Assembly (NCBI GenBank): GCA_016721425.1 | Contig: JADKID010000007.1 | Span: 372,001-436,000 of the forward strand | DNA length: 64,000 nt | Reading direction: 5' to 3' | From: Bryobacterales bacterium | GTDB lineage: Bacteria; Acidobacteriota; Terriglobia; Bryobacterales; Bryobacteraceae | Shown here: positions 44,011 through 54,490 of the stretch, one piece after another | Layout: the number at the start of each line of letters is the position of its first letter | How positions within the stretch are numbered: position 1 is the stretch's first letter | Position numbers and translations under genes: made by a program | Notes under the pieces: generated by a model | What the model saw: only the letters and a program-made list of their open reading frames with translations | Told to the model about the DNA's origin: nothing | Databases searched by the model: none

Positions 44011-45620
44011 CCGTCCAGCTTCCAGCCGGAACGGTATTCCCGCTTCAGGTAGTCGTTCGCCTCCGGCATATTGGTCACTCGCCCCGTCTTGGCGTCGTAT
44101 TCCAGCTTCTTGCCGGCGCGGTGTGCCACTAGGCCCAGCAACATCTGCTCCATCATCGTGCCCGAGTATTCAAAGTCACAATGCGTCTTGGAACTCGTGC
44201 CGTGGGTGACGTTGTTGTTCTGGCCTTTGCAGGCTGCCAGCCATTCGCGCTGGAACACGTCGCCCGGGCGGCTAGCGGTTGGCAGCGGCTTCCCTTCCTT
44301 CTGCAGCGCCAACGCGGCCTCGACGTCCGGGTTAGGCATGCCCAGTGCGGCAGGTATGCCGTTAATCATCTGCACCGTCGGGAACCCGTTGGCGCCCACC
44401 TCCGCGCTCGGCATTCCGGTCATGCCGGGAGGCGGCGCGGGACGATTGCCGGGGCCGCGGGGCGGTCCGCCGGCGGGCGGGCGGCGCTGTGGGCTACCCT
44501 GTGTGGTCTGGCCAGTACCCATGATGAGCGGCAGGACCTCGTTGGAAGCGCGCCGCTTGTAGTACGTCAGATCGCCATCATCGTTGTTCGGGATGATCAC
44601 ACGCGTCGTGAAATCAGCAAAAATGCTACCCTTGGTGCCTTCGAAGATGGCGCCGTTGCCCACCCGCGACAGGTCGATATAGCCCTTCGGGGCGTCGGGC
44701 TTCAATCCGCCCTGATACCACACGATCTCGATGGGTCCTCGCCAGCTATTGGCCGGATGGGCGAAGTGGGCCTTGAGCTTCACGGGCGTGATATCGGGGT
44801 TGTACTTATCGGTCACGTTCGAGTCCACCTCGATGGAGGTGGGCACGCCTGCGTCGATCGCGTTCCACAGCAGGTCCATCGTGTGCGCGCCCATGTCGCC
44901 CATCTGGCCCACGCCGAAGTCGCGGTACATGTTCCAGAACAGGCAGTTCAGTCCGTTGGAGCCGCCAAAGTACTGGGGGCTGTACGGGTGATACGGCGAG
45001 GGGCCAATCCACTGCTCGTAGTGCAGGAACGACGGAGCCGTGCCCTCGCCGGCAGGATAGGTCGGCCGCGGCAACTGCCGCGCGTCCCAGCCGTGCACCC
45101 TCTTCAGTTCACCGATGGCGCCATCGAGGATCAACTCGCGCAGCCGCTCAAAGTTGGGATAGGCGTGGCGCTGCGTGCCGTGCTGGGTGGCGATCTTGGT
45201 CTTGTTCTTCTGATAGTTGGCGCGCAACGTCCTGATCTCGTCCACGCTGATGCCCATCGGCTTCTCGCAGTAAACGTGCATGCCACGGTTCATGGCCCAG
45301 TTGGCGATGAATGCGTGGTGGTGGTCGGCGGTGCAGATGATCACCGCTTCCACGTCCTTCTGATCCATCACCCGGCGCCAGTCCCAGTGGAGCTTCGCCT
45401 TCGGGAAGAGGATCGATGCCTCTTTCGTGCGGTTCTCGTTGATGTCGCACAGCGCCACCACGTTTTCGTCGCGGAGCACGTTGTAGTGAGCCGTACCGCG
45501 GCCCCACACGCCAATCAGCGCCACGTTCAGGCGGTTGCTGGGGGCCGATTGCCCGCGCAGTGAGCCGCTCTTCAGGATCGTCAGGCCAGCGGCGGATTTC
45601 AGAAGTTCTCGTCGTTGCAT
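44007..45620 (-). CDS. Gfo/Idh/MocA-family oxidoreductase, Tat-type signal
   Basis: A 537-residue NAD(P)-dependent sugar or inositol oxidoreductase. The N-terminus (MQRRELLKSAAGLTIL) is a twin-arginine-type signal, so it is probably exported folded with cofactor. The Rossmann motif is VALIGVWGRGTAHY. The conserved EKP is in HVYCEKPMGIS, and a C-terminal alpha/beta domain follows. An unusual Pro/Gly/Arg-rich insert (about residues 385-415) interrupts the C-terminal domain. It converges on the DUF1080 gene. Confidence 0.9.
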   Translation of the reverse strand: MQRRELLKSAAGLTILKSGSLRGQSAPSNRLNVALIGVWGRGTAHYNVLRDENVVALCDINENRTKEASILFPKAKLHWDWRRVMDQKDVEAVIICTADHHHAFIANWAMNRGMHVYCEKPMGISVDEIRTLRANYQKNKTKIATQHGTQRHAYPNFERLRELILDGAIGELKRVHGWDARQLPRPTYPAGEGTAPSFLHYEQWIGPSPYHPYSPQYFGGSNGLNCLFWNMYRDFGVGQMGDMGAHTMDLLWNAIDAGVPTSIEVDSNVTDKYNPDITPVKLKAHFAHPANSWRGPIEIVWYQGGLKPDAPKGYIDLSRVGNGAIFEGTKGSIFADFTTRVIIPNNDDGDLTYYKRRASNEVLPLIMGTGQTTQGSPQRRPPAGGPPRGPGNRPAPPPGMTGMPSAEVGANGFPTVQMINGIPAALGMPNPDVEAALALQKEGKPLPTASRPGDVFQREWLAACKGQNNNVTHGTSSKTHCDFEYSGTMMEQMLLGLVAHRAGKKLEYDAKTGRVTNMPEANDYLKREYRSGWKLDG

Positions 45621-45688
45621 AGGTCAAGGTCCTCGCGAATATAGTATCCGACCTTGGAGGTCTTTTGTTAGCGGGGCGACCAACCCGA

Positions 45689-46453
45689 TTAGTGGAGACT
45701 CGGCCAGTCCGGCTTCCGCTTCTCCCGATTGGCGTGAATCCCTTCTCGCAGGTCAGCAGACCGCACTGTCCGATCCGTATACTCCACCGCCAACCGCCCC
45801 GCCGTGGCCCAGCTCATCTCCCGGCTCTTCTGTACAAAATCCAACCCCCGCCGCAGCGTCTCCTGGCTGGCATTGGCCAACTGGCGCGCTGTCGCAGTCG
45901 CCCGGTCATCCAGCTCAAACGGCGGCACTACCTCATGCACCAACCCGTATTGCTGCGCATCGCCGGTCCCAAACACCCGCCCCGTCAACGACAACTCCAC
46001 CGCGCGCCGCTCCCCTATCGCCAACGCCACCGCCCGATGCGCCACAAATGGCCAGTGCCCCACGCGAATCTCCGTCAGCCCAAACTGCACCCCTTGGGCC
46101 GCCAGCACCACGTGACAATTGGCGATCAACCCAATTCCTGCCCCTGCCACCGCACCCTGCACCGCCGCCACAATCGGCTTGTGATAATGCACCCCAAACG
46201 TCAACAGCTCCTCGTGAACGTCACCCAACTCCGGCCCGTTTGGCATCAGCAACTCGTTCATTTCCAGTCCGCTACAAAACACCGGACCGCTCGCGTCCAG
46301 CAACACACAGCCCACCGTCCGGTCCTTTCCTGCGTCCAGTAGAGCCGCCACCAGTTCGTGGCAGATAGCTTCGTCCAGCGGGTTCCGCGCATCCGGGTTG
46401 TTCAGGGTCAGGCGCAGCACCCGCTCCTCGCGGGTAATCAACAGGTGGCTCAT
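45689..46453 (-). CDS. Enoyl-CoA hydratase/isomerase family protein
   Basis: A 254-residue crotonase-fold protein. The oxyanion-hole strands FCSGLEMNELL (about residues 70-80) and AAVQGAVAGAGIGLIANC (about 97-114) are present. The two catalytic glutamates of enoyl-CoA hydratase are not both obvious, so it may be an isomerase or another crotonase. The signature LTEIRVGHWPF is near residue 128. No beta-oxidation partner is adjacent. Confidence 0.85.
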   Translation of the reverse strand: MSHLLITREERVLRLTLNNPDARNPLDEAICHELVAALLDAGKDRTVGCVLLDASGPVFCSGLEMNELLMPNGPELGDVHEELLTFGVHYHKPIVAAVQGAVAGAGIGLIANCHVVLAAQGVQFGLTEIRVGHWPFVAHRAVALAIGERRAVELSLTGRVFGTGDAQQYGLVHEVVPPFELDDRATATARQLANASQETLRRGLDFVQKSREMSWATAGRLAVEYTDRTVRSADLREGIHANREKRKPDWPSLH

Positions 46454-46681
46454 GGGTGTCGCTCCATTTTAAGACATCCATTCCCGCAGTAAATTCCCGC
46501 GAGACCGTCAAAGATTTCTGAACCCTTCCGGATACTTGAAGAGTCCGTAAGGAATGGAGCGTCGGCTCCCGTTCGTCAGTTCTTCGACATCCCTCCGTCC
46601 GCTGAGGGGACTCCCCGGTTGTAGTCTTCAGGCGGCGCAGGTGCGTCTACAGTATGGAAGTGCGATCTAGGAGATGTTGCA

Positions 46682-46888
46682 GTGAAAGAAAAAGGCGTCG
46701 TGAAATGGTTCAATGCCGCAAAGGGCTACGGCTTCATTCAGCGGCACACCGGCGAGGACGTGTTCGTGCATTTCAGCGCGATCCAGATGTCCGGCTACCG
46801 GACACTCGATGAGGGTTGGGAGGTTGAGTTCGAGCTCAAAACAGGCCCCAAGGGCCTGCAGGCGGAAAACGTCACCCGCGCATCGTAA
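46682..46888 (+). CDS. Cold-shock protein (CspA family)
   Basis: A 68-residue nucleic-acid chaperone: RNP1 KGYGFI (residues 14-19) and RNP2 VFVHF (28-32) are intact, with the family opening VKWFNAAKG. Such proteins melt RNA structure. The start is GTG 46682 with TAGGAG at 46669-46674. The 228 bases upstream, back to the divergent crotonase gene, hold no gene and could include a structured leader; I see no recognisable cold-box. Confidence 0.95.
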   Translation: MKEKGVVKWFNAAKGYGFIQRHTGEDVFVHFSAIQMSGYRTLDEGWEVEFELKTGPKGLQAENVTRAS

Positions 46889-46909
46889 GACAGCCCGCAA
46901 TACTGAAAA

Positions 46910-46940
46910 ACCGAGGCGGCTCTGGAGAGGCAGCCTCGGT
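46910..46940. terminator. Terminator between cspA-like gene and oxidase operon
   Basis: ACCGAGGC (46910-46917) pairs with GCCTCGGT (46933-46940), eight perfect pairs. On the minus strand the stem is followed by TTTTTC, so it should end the respiratory operon. On the plus strand only CTTT follows, so it is weaker for the cold-shock gene. Confidence 0.75.
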
Positions 46941-46963
46941 CTTTGCGTGTTGTCGCAGAGCGG

Positions 46964-47365
46964 TTAAGGAGCCGGCGCGCCCAACGGCTGTCCCGTCTGG
47001 GGACGGACAGGTTTGTTCAACGGCGCGCCGGGGAACTCCTGCACGGGCGTCTTCAGATTGGACGGGAGCACGGTCACCCTTGTTCCGATGTCGAAGAGCG
47101 TCCAGATCATGAAGATGGCAAGAAACAGCAGGCCGCCCAGGAAGATCACCGCATTGAACTTGTCATGCCGCAGGTGCATGAAAAACAACGCCACCAGTGA
47201 TGCCTTCACGGAGGCAATCAACAGCGCCACCACCGTGTTCATGCTTCCAAAATCCAGGTACGACGCGTAGACCGTCACCACGGTCAGCACCAGCAGCGCG
47301 CCCAGCACTTTCGCATAGGTCACCGGCCCCGTGACGGGATGAGTGTGTTCAGCAGTATGTTCCAT
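46964..47365 (-). CDS. Cytochrome c oxidase subunit IV (caa3-type)
   Basis: A 133-residue membrane protein with three helices (YAKVLGALLVLTVVTVYASY; MNTVVALLIASVKASLVALFF; NAVIFLGGLLFLAIFMIW) and a proline-rich tail. The motif FFMHLRHDKFN is typical of the small subunit IV of prokaryotic caa3 and cytochrome bo oxidases, which aids assembly around copper. It is the last gene of the respiratory operon and lies 15 bases after subunit III. Confidence 0.88.
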   Translation of the reverse strand: MEHTAEHTHPVTGPVTYAKVLGALLVLTVVTVYASYLDFGSMNTVVALLIASVKASLVALFFMHLRHDKFNAVIFLGGLLFLAIFMIWTLFDIGTRVTVLPSNLKTPVQEFPGAPLNKPVRPQTGQPLGAPAP

Positions 47366-47380
47366 GTCTGTGGGGCCTCC

Positions 47381-48026
47381 TTAGGAAATCAGGTACATCA
47401 GCGGGAAGACGTAGATCCAGATCAGATCCACCAGGTGCCAGTACAGCCCCGTGATATCTACCGGACTGTAGTATTCGGAGGAAAAATCCCCCCGGATCGT
47501 GCGGAATAGGATCCAGGCGATGACAATCATGCCAAGCAGCACATGGATACCGTGCAGCCCAGTCATCATGAAGTAGAAGCTGAAGAACATGAACTGCCCG
47601 GGCACCGTGTCTCCCTGGTGCGAGTAGTACTTGCCGGGCAACAACCCCTCGTGGAACTTGTGGCTGTATTCGTTGTACTTCACCCCCATGAACACCCCCG
47701 CGCAGAGCAGCGTGATCAACAGGAAGAGGATGCACAGGTTGCGCTTGGATGTCTGAGCCGCCCACACCGCCAGCACCATGGTGAAACTGGAAATCAGCAG
47801 CACCACCGTGTTGATGGCGCCCATCGTCTTGTCCAGGTGGTGGTGCGCGGCCAGGAACGCCTCAGGATGCCGCGCGTGCATGATGCCGTAGCCGACGAAA
47901 AGTCCGCCAAACAGCAGAACTTCGGTCACCAGGAACAGCCACATCCCGATCTTGGCGGCATCAAACTGCTGCCCCATGTCGCGGAAGTGGTGCTGTAAAA
48001 ACGGCGAGTGGCCGTGATGCCCGGTT

Positions 48027-48052
<26 letters not shown>
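47381..48052 (-). CDS. coxC: Cytochrome c oxidase subunit III
   Basis: A 223-residue membrane protein with five to six helices (GMWLFLVTEVLLFGGLFVGY is the first). HGIHVLLGMIVIAW and a closing YWHLVDLIWIYVFPLMYL are signature stretches of subunit III, which stabilises the proton pathway of subunit I. The N-terminus is short and His-rich. The gene start lies within the last 26 bases of the subunit I gene, so translation is coupled. Confidence 0.95.
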
Positions 48053-49733
<1,681 letters not shown>

Positions 49734-49759
49734 GTTCAATTCCCTCTTGGTATCCCCGT

Positions 49760-50701
49760 CTACTGCAACGACTTGATGTACTCAACCACGCCCAGAATCT
49801 CGCGCTCCCGCAGCAGACCCTGGAACGTCGGCATGATCGGCTCGTAACCCTGCACCACCATGGCCTGCGGCATCAGGATGGACTGCCGGATATAGTTGGC
49901 GTCCACCGGGTAGTCCTTGCCGTCAGTCCCCTTGTGCACGTTGCCCCAGATGCCCTTCCACGTCGGCCCCTGGCCCTTGGTCCCGTCCAGCGAATGGCAC
50001 GTAGCGCATCCCTTGTTCTCGTAAACCAGCTTGCCCAAATCTTTCAACGGCATCTTGCGCACCTGCTCGTCGCCCTCGCGCAGAAACACCTCATATTGCT
50101 CGGGCGTGTCAACGAAGATCCGCGCCAGCATGTCCGAATGGCCCTTCCCGCAATACTCGGCACAGAACACCTGCTGCACTCCGGGTTCGGTCGCGGTAAA
50201 CCACATCTCCGTGTACCGCCCAGGAATCACGTCCCGCTTCAGCCGGAAGCCCGGCACATAGAAACTGTGAATCACGTCTTCGGAGTTCATCACGAGCTTC
50301 ACCGGCTTGTTCAGCGGTACGTGCAGGTCGTTTAGCGTCCGCGTTCCGTCCGGATACTCGAACTGCCAAACCCACTTCTTGCCCGTCACCACGATCTCGA
50401 TGGAATCGTTCGGCGCTACCCAGGCCTTCACATAGCCCTTGAAGCCCCAGAAGAAGATCAGCATCACCACGATCAACGGGATGATGCTCCAGATCAGTTC
50501 CAAACGAGTGTCATGGGTAATATGGGGCGTCACTTCCTTGTCGGAGCGCCGCTTCCACTTGCGCGCTGCATAGAAGATCAGCGCTCCGTTGAAGAAGAAG
50601 AAGAAGATCGTGAGGTAGACGATGAACATATACAGTCCATCGACATCGCCCGCATGTGTCGCCGCCGCTTTGGGCAGCATCCAGTTCTGAAACCAGTTCA
50701 T
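49760..50701 (-). CDS. coxB: Cytochrome c oxidase subunit II with fused cytochrome c domain
   Basis: A 313-residue subunit with two N-terminal membrane helices and a periplasmic cupredoxin domain. The CuA ligands lie in CAEYCGKGHSDM, with an earlier His in VIHSFYVPGF. A C-terminal class I cytochrome c domain (CATCH near residue 237, Met ligand probably in PIMPTF) makes it a caa3-type, taking electrons without a soluble carrier. Its start overlaps the SCO gene stop (ATGA). Confidence 0.95.
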   Translation of the reverse strand: MNWFQNWMLPKAAATHAGDVDGLYMFIVYLTIFFFFFNGALIFYAARKWKRRSDKEVTPHITHDTRLELIWSIIPLIVVMLIFFWGFKGYVKAWVAPNDSIEIVVTGKKWVWQFEYPDGTRTLNDLHVPLNKPVKLVMNSEDVIHSFYVPGFRLKRDVIPGRYTEMWFTATEPGVQQVFCAEYCGKGHSDMLARIFVDTPEQYEVFLREGDEQVRKMPLKDLGKLVYENKGCATCHSLDGTKGQGPTWKGIWGNVHKGTDGKDYPVDANYIRQSILMPQAMVVQGYEPIMPTFQGLLREREILGVVEYIKSLQ

Positions 50702-51522
50702 TTCGCAGTCACCATTTGCCGATTCGCATACAACGCCCTACGCTCCCGCAACCAGAGCCTGAGCAGCAAAAATCCAAAAAATCCCAGCGCCGCCACGCCG
50801 CTCATGCGCATGAAGTTCCGCGCAAACGGCACGTAACTCTGCGCCGCCGGATCGTAGTGGAAGCAGTACAGCAACAGGCGCTCACCCACGCCATACCTCT
50901 CGCCCGCCGCCTCGGTCAGCGCCAGCCGGATATCCAGCGGTTTGAACTTCACGCCATACAGATACCGGCTGATCATGCCCTCCGGCGACAACACATAAAT
51001 GGCCGCGGCGTGCGCATACTGGCCGGTCTTGGGATCCAGCTTGTAGCCAAATCCAATTTCGCTCGCCAGCTTCGCCGCGTTGCCGTCCTGGTCAGACAGA
51101 AAGTGCCAGCCGCTCGTCGGCCGCTCGTACGACGCCAGATACGCCGCCTTCTTGTTGTTCGCCAGCCCGTAGTTCTCCGTCGGGTCGATCGATATCGTCA
51201 CCACTTCAAACTCGTTTCCAATCGTGAGCGGCAGCTTTCGCAGCGCGTCCGTCTGCCCGTTCAGCACCAGGTTGCACAACATCGGGCAGGAGTAGTAACC
51301 CAGGTTCAAAATGACCGGTTTGCCCTTGGAGAAGTACTCGCGCAGTTCGTGCGAATACCCGTCCTCGGCCACAAACTTCAACCCCAGGTCTATCTTCTGC
51401 CCCAGGTGCTCTGTGATGGCTACGCCCTCCAGTTCTCTGGGCGTCCGCTCGTCAGCCGTCTGCGCGCACAAGGGCAGCACAGCGGCGGCGAGAGCAGTAA
51501 TCCAGGCGAGGCGTAGCATCAT
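50698..51522 (-). CDS. SCO1/SenC-family copper chaperone
   Basis: A 274-residue protein with a signal peptide (MMLRLAWITALAAAVLPLCA), a thioredoxin-like domain and a C-terminal membrane helix (VAALGFFGFLLLRLWL). The copper-binding CPMLC (a CxxxC) is in NLGYYSCPMLCNLVL. A later conserved His, needed to hold copper in SCO, is in YAHAAAIYVLSPEG. It would deliver copper to the CuA site of the downstream subunit II. The operon places it just before the oxidase genes. Confidence 0.9.
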   Translation of the reverse strand: MMLRLAWITALAAAVLPLCAQTADERTPRELEGVAITEHLGQKIDLGLKFVAEDGYSHELREYFSKGKPVILNLGYYSCPMLCNLVLNGQTDALRKLPLTIGNEFEVVTISIDPTENYGLANNKKAAYLASYERPTSGWHFLSDQDGNAAKLASEIGFGYKLDPKTGQYAHAAAIYVLSPEGMISRYLYGVKFKPLDIRLALTEAAGERYGVGERLLLYCFHYDPAAQSYVPFARNFMRMSGVAALGFFGFLLLRLWLRERRALYANRQMVTAK

Positions 51523-51537
51523 TTCTCCTATTCAATC

Positions 51538-52065
51538 TCAATGACCGGCTTTAGCCGGCGCCGCTGGCGCCGCAGGCGCCGCAACCGGCGTCGCGCCCGC
51601 CGCTCCGGCAACCGGGGCCGCCACCGGCGGATTCGCTCCGCCCGCCGCGCCACCCGGCAGCTCCACTTTCACCGCGTAAGACTTGGTGTTGTACGCCACC
51701 TTGCCGCCATCCCCAAACTCGGCCGCCACAATCTCGATAGCCCGGTCGATCGGCATCCGCACAACACCCTGCTCTTTATTGATGTAGCTGTAGCGGTGAA
51801 GTTGCTCATCTTCTCGATCGTGTACCGCTTGCAGTTCCGCGCTCGACACGCCGCTATACTGCTCAAACTCCACCTGCTCGTAGGCCACCGTGTACAGCCA
51901 GTAGATGCCCACAATGAACACCACCAGCACCGCGATCACCGAGGCCGAAACAATGGCAATGGCGCCCGACTTCGGCTCGTGCCTGTCGAAATCGGTGCCC
52001 TCCACCAGGATCGCCGTCTCCGGGGCGGAAGCGTCGCTATGTGCTTTCGGATCTTCGTTCATCAT
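51538..52065 (-). CDS. One-helix membrane protein of the ACIII-caa3 operon
   Basis: A 175-residue protein that I do not recognise as a named family. It has an acidic cytoplasmic N-terminus and one membrane helix (about residues 36-58, IAIVSASVIAVLVVFIVGIYWL). The outer domain contains EFEQYSGVSSAELQ and MPIDRAIEIVAAEF, and the tail is Ala/Pro/Gly-rich (low complexity). It stands between the last ACIII subunit and SCO. A small accessory subunit similar to ActG is possible; the evidence is position and topology only. Confidence 0.65.
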   Translation of the reverse strand: MMNEDPKAHSDASAPETAILVEGTDFDRHEPKSGAIAIVSASVIAVLVVFIVGIYWLYTVAYEQVEFEQYSGVSSAELQAVHDREDEQLHRYSYINKEQGVVRMPIDRAIEIVAAEFGDGGKVAYNTKSYAVKVELPGGAAGGANPPVAAPVAGAAGATPVAAPAAPAAPAKAGH

Positions 52066-52080
52066 CGTTCCGCTCCTCTC

Positions 52081-53283
52081 CTATACGTTGTGGAAGGCCA
52101 GGCATTGGTCCAGCCTGGGATCGCCCACCGGCACCAAAGGCTTCTGCCGCAATCCGGCCCAGAACACCAACCCGTACGTGCTGCCAATCGCCAGGAACGC
52201 CACCGGATCCATCCAGCTGATCGCCACGCCCTTGCCGTGCAGCACCGGCATGATCTGCCAGTAAAGATCCACGTAGTGCATCAGCATCATCCACCCGGCG
52301 AAAAAGCCCAGCAGCTTCATGTTCCGCTTGCTCGCCCTCGGCATCAGCGTGAAGAACGGAATCGCGAAGTGGCAGAAGATCAGGATCGGCCGGAATGCCG
52401 ACCACGACCCCACCAGCCTCCGCTGATACCACACGTTCTCTTCCGGCAGATTGCCGTACCAGATCAGCATGTACTGCGAAAACGTCACATACGCCCAGAA
52501 CACCGTCAGCGCAAACAGCCACTTGCCCAGATCGTGATAGTGCTCTTCCTTGATCGAGTTCGTCAGATAGCCCGCCGAGCGCAGCGCCAGGCAGATCGCT
52601 ATCAGCGCTGCCATGAACGCCAGCGCGCCGCCTGCCAGGAAGTAGACTCCAAACATCGTCGACCACCAGTGCGGATCCAGGGACATCACCCAGTCAAACG
52701 CCGCCAGCGATGCCGTCAAAAACAGCATCAGCAAACCCGGCGCGCTCCACTTTTCCAGAGAACTCGTCTGCTTCAGCGATCCAGTGGAGTCCTGCTGCCG
52801 CGAAAGCGAATACAGCCGCCACGCGAACAATGACCACAGGCCCAACACCACAAAACTCCGGATCAGAAACCACTCCTCGTTTAGGAAACCAATCTTCTTC
52901 GCGAGAATCGGATCATGCGCCGCCGAGGCATGCGTCCACTCGTACATATAGTGCGTGCCAAAGGCCACAGGCAGGAACAGCAGCAGACCAATCGGAATCG
53001 TCCGCATGATCGTCTCCATCAGCCGCCGCACCGTCACGCTCCATGCCGAGCCCGTCAGGTGCTGCACCATTACGTAGAACATCGCGCCCAGCGTCAGCGA
53101 CACAAAGTAGGCGAAGCTCACCAGATACGAAAAGTGGAATTGGGGACGGTCCGCGAAAAATCCCGCGGCCATGCCCACCCAGCTCAACAGCGCAATCAGC
53201 GCCAGCCCGTTGCGGACCTTCGTCCACGCCTCGGGCGCCAGAAAGTAGTTGTCTTTGGCCTCGTTTTGAATGTGGTGCGCCAT
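52081..53283 (-). CDS. actF: Alternative Complex III subunit ActF (quinol-binding NrfD-like)
   Basis: A 400-residue membrane protein with about ten helices of the NrfD/PsrC type, starting MAHHIQNEAKDNYFLAP. ActF and ActC are paralogous and hold the membrane quinol sites; ActF is the smaller. Patterns include FAYFVSLTLGAMFYVMVQHLTG and a late WYGNLPEE. It is separated from ActE by three bases and belongs to the actA-F order seen in Rhodothermus and Flavobacterium. Confidence 0.9.
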   Translation of the reverse strand: MAHHIQNEAKDNYFLAPEAWTKVRNGLALIALLSWVGMAAGFFADRPQFHFSYLVSFAYFVSLTLGAMFYVMVQHLTGSAWSVTVRRLMETIMRTIPIGLLLFLPVAFGTHYMYEWTHASAAHDPILAKKIGFLNEEWFLIRSFVVLGLWSLFAWRLYSLSRQQDSTGSLKQTSSLEKWSAPGLLMLFLTASLAAFDWVMSLDPHWWSTMFGVYFLAGGALAFMAALIAICLALRSAGYLTNSIKEEHYHDLGKWLFALTVFWAYVTFSQYMLIWYGNLPEENVWYQRRLVGSWSAFRPILIFCHFAIPFFTLMPRASKRNMKLLGFFAGWMMLMHYVDLYWQIMPVLHGKGVAISWMDPVAFLAIGSTYGLVFWAGLRQKPLVPVGDPRLDQCLAFHNV

Positions 53284-53286
53284 TTG

Positions 53287-53898
53287 CTATCTCACCTTGG
53301 CCTGTTGATCGGCCGGAACTTCATTCATCGTGCCGCGCCAGGAGCGCTGCAATGCCCGCACATAGGCAACTATCGCCCAGCGGTCTTTCTCCGCGATCTG
53401 GTACCGGTAGCCCGGCATCGAGCGCCGCCCCATGGAAATCACATGGTAGAGCTCGCCATCCACGTAGTTCACAATACGGTCGTCGTGCAGGTTGCCCGGC
53501 ACCCAGGTCGCCTTCAGCGGCACCACCCCGCGCCCGGAGCCCGTTCTGTCGTGGCACGGCGCGCAGTACACGTTGTACTTCGTCTGCCCGTGCAGCAGAG
53601 TCTCCTTCGTCAGCGGCTCGGGGTTCTTCGCCACATACGTGTTGTCCGCCGCCACACCCGTCGCGTACGGCTCATCGGCGCGATACTGCTCCTGCGCCAG
53701 CGTGCCCGCCACCGGACGCCGCGTCGCGCGGCCGTCGGCGAAAAATTCGGACGACATCTGCGGCTTGTACTTGTCCTGCTTCTTCATCTCAAACCAAACC
53801 CAAACCGGCGGCTGCCGCGAGGGAAAGTTCGAACACGCGCCCAGCAGCGCGCTCGCCGCCACCACCAGGAGAATTTGTGCGATTCTTCTCGTTTGCAT
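53287..53898 (-). CDS. actE: Alternative Complex III cytochrome c subunit ActE (lipoprotein)
   Basis: A 203-residue exported lipoprotein: the signal ends at a lipobox (LLGACSNFPS). One haem c site is CAPCHDRTG near residue 112, with a Met ligand probably in SMGRRSMPGY. ActE is the monohaem subunit that passes electrons from ActA to the oxidase. I choose ATG 53898 (MQTRRIAQ); the frame is open upstream but that part lies in actD. Confidence 0.88.
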   Translation of the reverse strand: MQTRRIAQILLVVAASALLGACSNFPSRQPPVWVWFEMKKQDKYKPQMSSEFFADGRATRRPVAGTLAQEQYRADEPYATGVAADNTYVAKNPEPLTKETLLHGQTKYNVYCAPCHDRTGSGRGVVPLKATWVPGNLHDDRIVNYVDGELYHVISMGRRSMPGYRYQIAEKDRWAIVAYVRALQRSWRGTMNEVPADQQAKVR

Positions 53899-53902
53899 CG
53901 CC

Positions 53903-54490
53903 TTAGGCCTCCACCAGCTCTGTATGGCGGCTGCCACACGATTCCAGAAATCTCTGAACCTCCGCCGCCTGAAACTTCCCGTCGGCCGCCTCCACCGCCA
54001 GCAAAAACCGGTCATTGCTGGCGCCGCTGGCTCGCGTGAAATTGAAAAACGAGTGGTAGTACGTCGGCAGCCGGTTCAGATGGAACATGCCAAACACCGC
54101 GCCAAAGGCGCCCAGCAGCACACTGAGCTCGAACATGATCGGGATCGACGGCTCAATCGCGAACAACGGCTTGCCGGCAATCACCAGCTTGTAGTTCACC
54201 GCGCCCGTCCACCACTGCAACAGCACCGCCAGCGTAAAGCCGATCAGCGCACACACGATCACAATCCTGCCCAGCGGCGACCTCGGCGCGCCCAGCGCCT
54301 CGTCAATGCCGTGAATCGGAAAGGGCGTGTACGCTTCCATCTTGGAATAACCCGCCGCCCGCGCCGTACGAATGGCCCGCATCAGCTCTTCCGGCGTATC
54401 AAAGTCGCCCACAACACCGTAGTGCTTTGGAGCCGTGCCCGGCGCCTCATAACCCGCCATGCCCAACTTGGAAAGGAGTGGAGCCAGCAT
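53903..54490 (-). CDS. actD: Alternative Complex III subunit ActD (DUF3341)
   Basis: A 195-residue protein of the DUF3341 family with two membrane helices (IVIVCALIGFTLAVLLQWW and MFELSVLLGAFGAVFGMF). The N-terminus has the conserved YGVVGDFDTPEELMRAI and AYTPFPIHGID. ActD anchors the complex. The start is ATG 54490, whose first base is shared with the actC stop. Confidence 0.9.
   Translation of the reverse strand: MLAPLLSKLGMAGYEAPGTAPKHYGVVGDFDTPEELMRAIRTARAAGYSKMEAYTPFPIHGIDEALGAPRSPLGRIVIVCALIGFTLAVLLQWWTGAVNYKLVIAGKPLFAIEPSIPIMFELSVLLGAFGAVFGMFHLNRLPTYYHSFFNFTRASGASNDRFLLAVEAADGKFQAAEVQRFLESCGSRHTELVEA

Noticed and set aside
44181..45563. A 460-codon plus-strand frame opposite the Gfo/Idh/MocA gene
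   Set aside because: Shadow of a well-supported gene; its sequence is repetitive in Arg, His and Val with no recognisable motif.
46454..46681. Possible structured cold-shock leader or riboswitch
   Set aside because: Several short GC stems can be drawn, but no known cold-box or riboswitch core is recognisable.
53138..53151. AATTGGGGACGGTC, similar to the REP-like core
   Set aside because: It encodes conserved residues of actF and lacks the rest of the core and the hairpin.
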